DNA from: Arenicola marina
Lineage: Eukaryota; Annelida; Polychaeta; Arenicolidae
Assembly (NCBI GenBank): GCA_964019135.1
Contig: OZ025248.1
Location: forward strand, 74,096,119 to 74,160,118
DNA: 64,000 nt
Direction of reading: 5' to 3'
Of the stretch, positions 25,301 to 35,400 are shown in pieces; the first letter of the stretch is position 1; each line of letters starts with the position of its first letter. The notes beneath the pieces are model-generated. The model ran no database searches and was not told where the DNA came from. It was given only the letters and a program-made list of their open reading frames with translations. The position numbers and the translations under genes were made by a program.

Positions 25301-26760
25301 GCAGGATGGGTAGGGGGTCAGGGGATGGATGTCCACAGTGGGTTAGGGGAGGAGGATGGGTAGGGGGTCAGGGGATGGATGTCCATGGTGGGTTGGGGGA
25401 GGAGGTTGGGTTGGGGGTCAGGGGATGGATGTTCACAGTGGGTTGGGGGAGGAGTATGGGTAGGGGGTCAGGGGATGGATGTCCACAGTGGGTTGGGGGA
25501 GGAGGATGGGTAGGGGGTCAGGGGATGGATGTCCAGAGTTGGGGGAGGAGGTTGGGTAGGGGGTCAGGGCATGGATGTCCAAGGTGGGTTGGGGGAGGAG
25601 GTTGGGTAGGGGGTCAGGGCATGGATGTCCATGGTGGGTTGGGGGAGGAGGTTGGGTTGGGGGTCAGGGCATGGATGTCCATGGTGGGTTGGGGGAGGAG
25701 GTTGGGTTGGGGGACGAGGTTGGGTAGGGGGTCAGGGCATGGATGTCCATGGTGGGTTGGGGGAGGAGGTTGGGTTGGGGGAGGAGGTTGGGTAGGGGGT
25801 CAGGGGATGGATGTCCAAGGTGGGTTGGGGGAGGAAGTTGGGTAGGGGGTCAGGGGATGGGTGCCCACAGTGGGTGGATGGGTAGGGGGTCAGGGGATAG
25901 ATGTCTATTGATGTCCAGAGTGGGTTGGGGAAGGAGGATGGGTAGGGGGTCAGGGGATGGATGTCCAGAGTGGGTTAGGGGAGGAGGATGGGTAGGGGGT
26001 TAGGGTATGGATGTCTATGGATGTCCAGAGTGGGTTGGGGGAGGAGGATGGGTAGGGGGTCAGGGGATGGATGTCCAGAGTGGGTTAGGGGAGGAGGATG
26101 GGTAGGGGGTTAGGGTATGGATGTCTATGGATGTCCAGAGTGGGTTGGGGGAGGAGGAGGGGTAGGGGGTCAGGGGATGGATGTCCAGAGTGGGTTGGGA
26201 GAGGAAGATGGGTAGGGGGTCAGGGTATGGATGCCCAGAGTGGCTTGGGGGAGGAGGATGGGTAGGGGGTCAGGGGATGGATTTCAAGAGTGGATTGGTG
26301 GAGGAGGATGGGTAGGGGGTCAGGGGTCAGGGGATGGATATCCAGAGTGGGTTGGGGGAGGAGGATGGGTAAGGGGTCAGGGGATGGATTTCAAGAGTGG
26401 ATTGGTGGAGGAGGATGGTGGGGGGCCAGGGGATGGATGTCCACAGTGGGTTGGGGGAGGAGGATGGGTAGGGGGTCAGGGGATGGATGTCCAGAGTGGT
26501 TGGGGGAGGAGGATGGGTAGGGGGTCAGGGGATGGATTTCAAGAGTGGATTGGTGGAGGAGGATGGGTAGGGGGTCAGGGGATGGATGTCCAGGGTGGGT
26601 TGGTGGAGGAGGATGGGTCGGGGGTCAGGGGTCAGGGGATGGATGTCCAGGGTGGGTTGGTGGAGGAGGATGGGTAGGGGGTCAGGGGATGGTTATCCAG
26701 ACTGAATTGGAGCAGCGGTGTGGGGTAGGGGGTCAGGGATGGATGCCCAACAGTGGAAGG
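22351..26760 (+). repeat. Giant minisatellite array 2 (50-bp unit, about 88 copies, G-rich top strand)
   Basis: The unit combines GGGTAGGGGGTCAGGGGATG and GATGTCCACAGTGGGTTGGG with GGAGGAGGAT. The block from 22381 to about 23430 is almost perfectly periodic at 50 bp. From about 23430 rightward, units vary (TTGG, TTTCAAGAG and CATGG variants). A segment of about 1.3-1.4 kb is duplicated: markers at 24551 and 25859 are 1308 bp apart, and markers at 24821 and 26239 are 1418 bp apart, so the second copy has gained about 110 bp. Glycine/tryptophan-rich open frames (up to 188 codons) come from the repeat and are not called as genes. Confidence 0.97.
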
Positions 26761-28695
26761 AATTGGGGGGGGGGGGTCAGTTATCTACAGTGCGTGAGAC
26801 TCCTGATCACGTCTATTTGCCCCCTCAGCTTGAGAGGCGGTATGAAGGGGTGCTAGGGTCCTGCGGAGTAGGGTCCGCTGACGGATGCGGCGTGAATTGG
26901 TGCAGGTGGCCGTGGTGGGGGGGTGGCGTGGGGTGGGTAGAAAGGGGTGGGGGTGAGTGGGGGTCGGTGGCCGGGAGGGAGGGGGGCAGGGGCGGGGGGG
27001 GGGCGGGGGGCAGGGGGAACCCTTGTGTAATAAAGGACGAGTAAGGCGTCGTCAAGTCTGGTCTTCAAGACGGTCGCTGCGGAGAGAAGGGCCCAGGTGT
27101 AAGGTGTAAAGGGGTCGTAACCCCTCCTCCACCCCAACCCCAACCCCCTACCTACCTCCCAATCAATCCCCCCCCCCCACTCCGCCCTCGTAGCTTCCAA
27201 ACGGCTGTCAAGGTAGACAACCGGGTCTGAAGGTGAAAGATGTTCATGAGTCGTGTGGTACATATTGAAGAGAGGGGGGTAGGGAGATAGGGGGAGTGGG
27301 GGTAGGGGGATAGGGGGAGTGGGGGGTAGGGGGATAGGGGGAGTGGGGGGTAGGGAATGGTATGGAGGACGGGGGGGGGGGAGGGGTGTAGGGTTATCAT
27401 TAGTATAGCTGGTAGCTGTAAATGGAATCTAGACGGAGGAGTCGCTGGGGTTACACTCACACTTGAGGCCACCACGCCGATGTCCTCGTATAGAAGGGGT
27501 TCAAATGGAAAGACCGTGACAGGTCGGCGGCATAACTGGGGGTGGGGGGAGCGCAGGGGGGGGGTATAATATGGATACGGGCCTCTCTATCACCACCCGC
27601 GTTCTTTACCACTATATATATCCTCTTTACATACGTCGTAAAGTCGGCAATACAACATATATGTCTCTGTCGCCCGGCACCTCACTCACCCAGACGTTCG
27701 CGAGGGGTACAGATACCCCTCGACACCCCAACCCAGCGCCCATGGGCTGCTCTACCTACCCAGTGAGATAGCCAGTGAGGCGTTAGACCCCGGCTCCAGC
27801 ATTCCGATACGGTTCCCGGGTGCCCTGGGAATCGCCGTCAGTGCCCGGTCGTGGGTGATCCCGAACAATATGGAAGCTATGCCGGGACGCTGGCTCCTGA
27901 ACGTCCACACCGTACTCAATGATGTGAAACCTGGGATATACATGCTTCCATTTATTGCGAGTCGCTTTACATGAGTCGGTAGGTGGGACACCGTCGACAC
28001 TTAGAAATGTGTATTTGAGAGGCCTGAAGTACACACATGTTTAAGATTAGTGTTTTTCACACTGGGATATAATGGCATAGGTGTACTAAGAGGTTGATGC
28101 GAACGGAAACAACTGTTGGCGACACACCAACAACAACATATGACCCGCTATATAGCCTATGCCATCCACGAGCTTTCTCAGTTCTCCTTTTTTTCTCTGA
28201 CTGTTGCGTTCTATGGTGTAGCCGCCGCATAGCATCAACCTTTGCTTCATGACTATTCAGCAATAGACCTTCCCAGCAGGTAGGTGCTTGATTCTGGTAC
28301 CTCAAACTCGCTCTGCGCTGCATAGCACGCAAACGGCGAGTGCAGACTTGTAGCGGCATAATTATCAACAGTGATCATAGGTTAACAGTGTGTTTTCTAA
28401 TTCAAAACTCATTTGGTACAGATAAATATTTTGGCTCTCAATAGATAACATTATAAGAAAGAGATAAAGGCATATAAGCCGAGAAAACAGCTGATATAAA
28501 TGTCAACCGGCGAATGCAATGACTTTGTCGACGCTGTGCTTAGCAGGAAAGCGGTCATATTCCCGGTTTCCATGTTTTTCAGTGCTGAATAATGACCCGT
28601 TTTATCTTATCCTTTTATTTCGTCGACCCATGAGGCTGAATGTTGTCTCTGCAAAACGCATTTTGTAGACAGAAGTGACTTTGGTCTTTACACAA
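26761..28695. other. Single-copy DNA, no gene recognised
   Basis: G-rich on the left (26761-27015), C-rich near 27120-27180, then mixed sequence. Contains the small tandem repeat at 27274-27355. The open frames are proline- or glycine-rich (left) or short with no recognised domain (27571-28368). Confidence 0.45.
27274..27355 (+). repeat. 24-bp G-rich tandem repeat
   Basis: About 3.4 copies of a 24-bp unit made of GGTAGGGGGATA and GGGGGAGTGGGG. Unit starts at 27301, 27325 and 27349 are 24 bp apart. The composition resembles array 2, but the unit is different. Confidence 0.8.
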
Positions 28696-28705
28696 CTTAG
28701 GGCGT

Positions 28706-29669
28706 GATCGATTCGCCTCTTCCAAGGTCTACCTCTTCCGGAAGAGTGCATGCAGTACGATCGTTTTGCCTCTTCTATTCCGAGAAGACCTCTTCTGCTC
28801 TTCCGCCCAGGTAGGTGGAAGAGATAAGAGGTAGGGGCTATTCCAAGATGGCGGAAGCTAACTATGCAATATTCGCTTAGTGTCATCAAATAGGTTTAAT
28901 GACGAATACATGAATGAAACAAGGAATAAAATTATGTGAAACCTAAGTAAGACCTTATCTTGTTATTTGAAACGCAAGTGCGTGGTATATGAGGGCCCAT
29001 TTATGTAGTTAACCATGTATCTGACTGTTAATGTTGGGCGATAATATATGGAAGTGGGCGATACAGACCTCCTTGCTTGCCCTTTTTGTTGTGAAACAGT
29101 GTGTAACATTCAGTGTCATTTTATAATTTACTGCCCAGTACTAATGTTTACACGTTCCAAAATGTGGGCGGACATAAGTAGAGTAATCTCCGTACCAGAA
29201 TTTAATTCATTGTCATACGCAGACACTAAACTTTGTGCGTTCTTATTGGGAGCACCATCTCAACTTGTTTGCGATCTAGTGCAAGAAAGCATTATACTGT
29301 TTGTTTCGGAACATTTTGGTCCCTTACTAAGAAATATTAGACAAATGGCATATCATCAGTAACTTAAATTTAAATTTCAATACCTTGATATGTATATATG
29401 TGCTCGTTTGTTCGCTTCAGTTGAAGCTCCTGAGTCTTCATTTATTTAAATGACCTGTTTGTATACTCCTCACTTTGATGGGAAATAAAGATCAAATCAA
29501 AATCAAAAAAATCAAATATATGGAAGTGGGCGATAAATTGTGAGCAGTTAGTGAGTTTCCCTTCGCCATAATGAGACTACTCCTCCAACTCGTCAGACGC
29601 GATCGATTCATCGCTCATATTCTCTATTCTTGGATGAGCTCTTCTCTTCCTGGAAGAGTTGAATCGATT
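28706..29669. mobile_element. Candidate TIR element interrupted by a LINE insertion
   Basis: Bases 28706-28727 and the reverse complement of 29648-29669 match at 17 of 22 positions, sharing ATCGATTC and CTCTTCCA. Further CTCTTCC/GGAAGAG motifs lie inside the left arm (28730-28830). A truncated LINE with its own target-site duplication (29043-29535) sits inside, so the host element without it would be roughly 470 bp. No transposase is visible; the weak minus-strand frame at 28602-28889 is not recognised. The call rests on the inverted ends alone and could be chance similarity between CTCTTCC-rich stretches. Confidence 0.3.
29043..29535 (+). mobile_element. 5'-truncated LINE (non-LTR retrotransposon) with target-site duplication
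   Basis: A 21-bp perfect direct repeat (core GGAAGTGGGCGATA) occurs at 29043-29063 and 29515-29535 and flanks about 450 bp. The insert opens directly into coding sequence for the C-terminal end of a reverse-transcriptase polyprotein: CPFCCETVCNIQCHFIIYC, a C-x2-C-x9-H-x4-C zinc-binding pattern, then a helical tail ending at the stop at 29360-29362. After a 3' UTR it ends in GAAATAAAGATCAAATCAAA and further TCAAA-like repeats. Truncation at the 5' end, an AT-rich repeat tail and a target-site duplication are the marks of target-primed reverse transcription. The Cys/His motif is typical of jockey, CR1, L2 and I-like lineages; I cannot place it more finely. The perfect duplication points to a fairly recent insertion. 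Only the last 100 or so codons remain, so it cannot be autonomous. Confidence 0.88.
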
Positions 29670-32358
29670 AGACTCTAAATTTTGTGAACAGCATAAACTA
29701 GTAAACTGTTGTAAAGACAAAAGTTTATTTTGTTCATTTCTACGAAATCACGTTTCGTTTCTGCAAGTCACGCGGACATTAGCCGTTGACGTTGACAGCT
29801 ACACACGCGCCAGTCTAATTCAGGAATATATATTGTACAGAATACATCACTTGGTACCCGATATGTGCCGATTATAACTTGTTATAAGGCGACCAGGCGT
29901 GGAACCAAGGGTCACAGAACCCCTGTGACCGCCCCCCCCCCCCTTGGTAAATAGTTGGGGGTTACCGGGGTCACAGGTTTTTGCTGTAACTTCCCGCAAA
30001 GACAATATAAAGATATCTGAGCGGGTTTCATATGTTTCCTTTTTGCGGGACGATGCTCTTGGTCCATGATAACCATTTGCCAGCGAAGATGTGGATGCGA
30101 CACCCGAATTTTTGTACTGGACCCCCATATTATTATGCGGACCCCCTATTTGGGTTCACCCTCCTCCCGGTCCTCAAATTCTCAAATTCCTGGACACCCT
30201 ACCAGCAACGAGACATGTCGAACGGGGAGCCTAACAGATAGGACTGTTAAACTGTTCTTAATCTAGTGAAATATAAGCTGTGATTCCATTATATAATATA
30301 ATACTTAAAGAAAGTTTATAGAAACATCTTTTGTGTTTGTTCTGTGGATAACAATGCCATAAAACCAACCTACTCCTGAAAAAAACGCACGCGGAAATCA
30401 GTTTTCTAACGCGAAACACCCAGCGTTTATTTTTGACGATAGATGTCGCCAGGGGTATCTGGAACGGTCTATGGATGGTTCAGTACCGCATGGTGACGTC
30501 ATAGGCGACATACATGTGACGTCATCTCAGCAATGAACCGACATAAGATATCGTTTGGAATCTTTAAGCAGTTGAATTGTAATTAATAATTTATGCCACA
30601 ATTGTATGCTGAGTATGCTCATATTACATATGTCAACTTTAAAAAAACTAAAAGGTAACTTTTTTTTCCATAGTCTACTACCCAGGCATATATGTGGGGA
30701 CAGTTAGTGTCTTCTACGTCGTGGCAATACGTCCTTTGTGACAGTTTGTGACATGACAAGGGTATGCGGAGGCCAAGGGAGAACTGGCAGTGGCACGGTG
30801 GCGGAGTGAGGAGGGGGGAGGGGTGCCGCGTTGGACGGTTCTAATTAGAGATTGGGAACAATATGGTATCGACAGTAGACCACGCTGTGCTGCCCCCCCC
30901 CCCGTCGCCACCCCTCTGCCATGGGCCCCGCCCCCCCGGGTGGACGTCCAGCCAGGCGGAAGGCTAACGCGCATGGGTGGGGTGGGGTGGGGTGGGGTGG
31001 CGGTAGGGGGGGTGGGTCATTGAGTTGAGGCAATGAGGCAGATGTGACCACAGCACACTCTCAGGGAGGGAGAACAGCCTCATCGAGAACTCGTCCACAG
31101 CGCCACGTAACCCTGCCCAGCCCCCCCCCCCCCCCATCCACCGCCACGGGCCGCTAAGGGGAGGGGGGGGGCGAGTCGGAATCAAGAGGCCCCCGACTTC
31201 CCGCTGAGTGCGGGCGCTAGGCTAAACCAATGTTGGGGGAGCCGCGGGGGGTGAGGTGCATGAGGTGGGGGGTGGGGGAAATCGGCTTACAGAAAAAGGG
31301 GTGCGGTCTTGAGTGGATGAGCGGGGGTGGGGTGGGCAGTATTGGGTAGTGGGGTGGGTGAGTAGTGAGCACCGTCTGACCGTAGCCGATAGCGCAACCA
31401 TCAAAAGGAACTCCCCGAGATCCGGCGAGAAATAAATGTACATTTTCATCGCTTGGCGATGTAAATTCGACCGGTCGCCGGGGGAGAGGGTGGCCTCTCG
31501 CCAGGTCGGCCGGGGGCCACGGCGGTCTGCCTCAACAATGGAATGAAAGGAACAGAAACTGGCATTGCCCAGTGCCGGAATCACGCATAATAGTGTAGAC
31601 AAATAAAAACGGTGAGGTCTGATACGCCCTCCCCCCTCCCCACCTACCGTGTAGCCCTCCACCACGCTGTTGGGTAATGTCTTCGGCTTTCTCATAATCA
31701 CCCCTCATCATCGTCTTCACCCCCCCCCCCCCTCCCTCCATTTAGCGCAACCGGGAAGAGCATGCGGACTTGGGCGGGCGGGGGGTGGGGATTGAAGGAG
31801 GGACGAAGCGAGGGAAGCAGGCAGAGAGAGAGAGGGAGAGAGAGGCAGCGGAGTAGAATCCCAGCCTCCCAGCCTCCAGGTTGACCATCATTGTCCGGGG
31901 GGAGGGGGGGAGGGGCCGCCGCCCCAGCCCACCGACCAATGGGGGCCCGGCTCGCGCAGAGCTCTCACACTTGTAGTCAGTGATTGATCGGAGCGCTGTT
32001 TGCACGCCCCTACCATCGCCAGCACCGCCTCACCGCCACCGCCACCGCCACCGCCCCGGCCACGTGGCTCAGCGCTTCAGCACTGCCCCCCACTCCCCTC
32101 CACCCCCCTCTTCCCCTCGCCGTACCTCCTGCCGTGCGGACGGCGGGCACCCAGGCCGCCAGCCTCATGGCACCACTTGCTGCATGCATGGGCTGCAGAT
32201 TGAACAAACCCCGGGCGCTGCACAGTTCCCTCCCCCCCCCCCCACCAGAGAGGCCCGATAAATGTACGTCGTTTTGGCAGTAAATACAGCATAAAGGGCT
32301 CATCCTGCCTATATCAATACGGACTGAGTCCCGCACAAACAGCGCCGTCCGCCAAGGT
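29670..32358. other. Single-copy DNA, no gene recognised
   Basis: Includes a small hairpin (GGTCACAG 29911-29918 with CTGTGACC 29923-29930), C-runs at 29932-29943, 31121-31135 and 31720-31732, a GA-rich run (about 31823-31846), and two TGACGTCA octamers annotated separately. The frame at 29659-29877 (+) and the several proline/glycine-rich frames from 30714 to 32292 have no recognisable domain. Confidence 0.45.
30494..30524. promoter_or_regulatory. Pair of CRE-like octamers
   Basis: Two perfect TGACGTCA palindromes at 30494-30501 and 30517-30524. This is the consensus bound by CREB/ATF bZIP dimers. No promoter or gene start is recognised next to them, so function is unproven. A third copy is at 20580-20587. 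Confidence 0.3.
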
Positions 32359-32453
32359 GCTGCTGCTTTCGCTGCTGCTTTCGCTGCTCCTTTCGCTGCT
32401 GCTTTCGCTACTGCTTTCGCTGCTGCTTTCGCTACTGCTTTCGCTGCTGCTTT
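32359..32453 (+). repeat. 12-bp tandem repeat (GCTGCTTTCGCT)
   Basis: About eight copies of a 12-bp unit, GCTGCTTTCGCT, with variants CTCCTTTC and CTACTGC. It directly precedes array 3. Because 12 is a multiple of three it keeps a minus-strand frame open as a KAAAKAVA-type peptide, which I regard as incidental. Confidence 0.9.
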
Positions 32454-32476
32454 AATGGCTGATTCATAGTTGCTTA

Positions 32477-35400
32477 CCGGAGCGAGGCAATACCCTCTCC
32501 CGCGCCTGTCCCACCGGCCAGGGAGGCGCACCCTCTCCACCGTCTGTCCCACCGGCAGGTCAGCGGCACCCTCTCCCCCGCCTGTCCCACCGGCCTGGGA
32601 GGGGGCACCCTCTCCCCCGCCTGTCCCACCGGGCAGGTCGGCGGCACCCCCTCCCCCGCCTGTCCCACCGGCCAGGGAGGCGACACCCTCTCTCCCGCCT
32701 GTCCCACCGGGCAGGTCAGCGGCACCCTCTCCCCCAGCCTGTCCCACCGGCCAGGTCAGCGGCACCCTCTCCCCCAGCCTGTCCCACCGGGCAGGGTGGC
32801 GACACCCTCTCTCCCGCCTGTCCCACCGGCCAGGGAGGCGGCACCCTCTCTCCCGCCTGTCCCACCGGGCAGGTCAGCGGCACCCTCTCCCTCGCCTGTC
32901 CCACCGGGCAGGGATGCGGCACCCTTTCCCCCGCCTGTCCCACCGGCCAGGGAGGTGGCACCCCCTCCCCCGCCTGTCCCACCGGGCATGTCAGCGGCAC
33001 CCTCTCCCCCGCCTGTCCCACCGGGCATGGAGAAGGCACCCTCTCCCCCGCCTGTCCCACCGGCCAGGGAGGGGGCACCCTCTCACCCGCCTGTCCGACC
33101 GGGCAGGTCAGCGGCACCCTCTCCCCCGCCTGTCCCACCGGCCTGGGAGGGGGCACCCTCTCCCCCGCCTGTCCCACCGGGCAGGTCGGCGGCACCCCCT
33201 CCCCCGCCTGTCCTACCGGCCAGGGAGGCGACACCCTCTCTCCCGCCTGTCCCACCGGGCAGGTCAGCGGCACCCTCTCCCCCAGCTTGTCCCACCGGCC
33301 AGGTCAGCGGCACCCTCTCCCCCAGCCTGTCCCACCGGGCAGGGTGGCGACACCCTCTCTCCCGCCTGTCCCACCGGCCAGGGAGGCGGCACCCTCTCTC
33401 CCGCCTGTCCCACCGGGCAGGTCAGCGGCACCCTCTCCCTCGCCTGTCCCACCGGGCAGGGATGCGGCACCCTTTCCCCCGCCTGTCCCACCGGCCAGGG
33501 AGGTGGCACCCCCTCCCCCGCCTGTCCCACCGGGCATGTCAGCGGCACCCTCTCCCCCGCCTGTCCCACCGGGCATGAAGAAGGCACCCTCTCCCCCGCC
33601 TGTCCCACCGGCCAGGGAGGGGGCACCCTCTCACCCGCCTGTCCGACCATGCAGGGTGGCGAAACCCTCTCTCCCGCCTGTCCCACCGGGCAGGGTGGCG
33701 ACACCCTCTCTCCCGCCTGTCCCACCGGCCAGGTCAGCGGCACCCTCTCCCCCTCCGGTCCCACCGGGCATGGAGGAGGCACCCTCTCCCCCGCCTGTCC
33801 CACCGGCCAGGGAGGGGGCACCCTCTCTCCCGCCTGTCCCACCGGGCAGGGTGGCGACACCCTCTCTCCCGCCTGTCCCACCGGCCAGGTCAGCGGCACC
33901 CTCTCCCCCTCCGGTCCCACCGGGCATGGAGGAGGCACCCTCTCCCCCGCCTGTCTCACCGGCCAGGGAGGGGGCACCCTCTCTCCCGCCTGTCCCACCG
34001 GGCAGGGTGGCGACACCCTCTCTCCCGCCTGTCCCACCGGCCAGGGAGGCGGCACCCTCTCTCCCGCCTGTCCCACCGGGCAGGTCAGCGGCACCCTCTC
34101 CTCCGCCTGTCCCACCGGCCAGGTCGGCGGCACCCTCTCCCCCGCCTATCCCACCGGGCAGGGAGGCGACACCCTCTCCCCCAGCCTGTCCCACCGGCCA
34201 GGGAGGCGACACCCTCTCTCCCGCCTGTCCCACCGGCCAGGTCGGCGGCACCCTCTCCCCCAGCCTGTCCCACCGGCCAGGAAGGCGACACCCTCTCTCC
34301 CGCCTGTCCCACCGGCCAGGTCAGCGGCACCCTCTCCCCCGCCTGTCCCACCGGGAAGGTCAGCGGCACCCTCTCCCTCGCCTGTCTCACCGGCCAGGGA
34401 TGCGGCACCCTCTCGCCCGTCTGTCCCACCGGGCAGGTCAGCGGCACCCTCTCCCTCGCCTGTCCCACCGGGCAGGTCAGCGGCACCCTCTCCCTCGCCT
34501 GTCCCACCGGCCAGGCAGGCGGCACCCTCTCCCTCGCCTGTCCCACCGGGCAGGTCAGCGGCACCCCCTCGCCCGCCTGTCCCACCGGGCAGGTCAGCGG
34601 CACCCTCTCCCCCGCCAGTCCCACCGGCCAGGTCGGCGGCACCCTCTCCCCCACCTGTCCCACCGGGCATGGAGGAGGCACCCTCTTCCCCGCCTGTCCC
34701 ACCGGGCAGATCAGCGGCACCCACTCCCCCGCCAGTCTCACCGGCCAGGTCAGCGGCACCCTCTCCCCTGCCAGTCCCACCGGGCATGGAGGAGGCACCC
34801 TCTCCCCCGCTTGTCCCACCGGCAGGTCAGTGGCACCCTCTTCCCCGCCTGTCCCACCAGCCTGGGAGGGGGCACCCTCTTCCCGCCTGTCCCACCGGGC
34901 AGGTCAGCGGCATCCTCTCCCCCGCCTGTCCCACCGGGCAGGTCAGCGGCACTCCCTCTCCCGCCAGTCCCACCGGCCAGGTCAGCGGCACCCTCTCCCC
35001 CGCCTGTCCCACCGGGCATGGGGGAGGCACCCTCTCCCCCGCCTGTCCCACCGGGCAGGTCAGCGGCACCCTCTCCCTCGCCTGTCCCACCGGGCAGGTC
35101 AGCGGCACCACCTCCCCCGCCTGTCCCACCGGCCAGGTCAGCGGCACCCTCTCCCCCGCCTGTCCCACCGGCCAGGGAGGCGACACCCCCTTCCCAGCCT
35201 GTCCCACCGGGCAGGGAGGAGGCACCCTCTTCCCCGCCTGTCCCGCCGGGCAGGGATGCGGCACCCTCTCCCCCACCTGTCCCGCAGGGCAGGGAGGCGA
35301 CACTCTCTCTCCCGCCTGTCCCACCAGCCAGGTCAGCGGCACCCTCTCCCCCGCCTGTCCCACCGGGCATGGAGGAGGCACTCTCTTCCCCGCCTGTCCC

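Noticed and set aside
22351-26760. Gly/Trp-rich silk- or antifreeze-like proteins in array 2
   Set aside because: No signal peptide or unique ends; frames shift between units and follow the nucleotide repeat.
22351-26760. CRISPR array
   Set aside because: Units are contiguous without distinct spacers, and the window is animal DNA with introns.
29659-29877. Short Cys-containing protein to the right of the LINE
   Set aside because: No zinc-finger spacing or other domain; overlaps the candidate right end of the outer repeat element.
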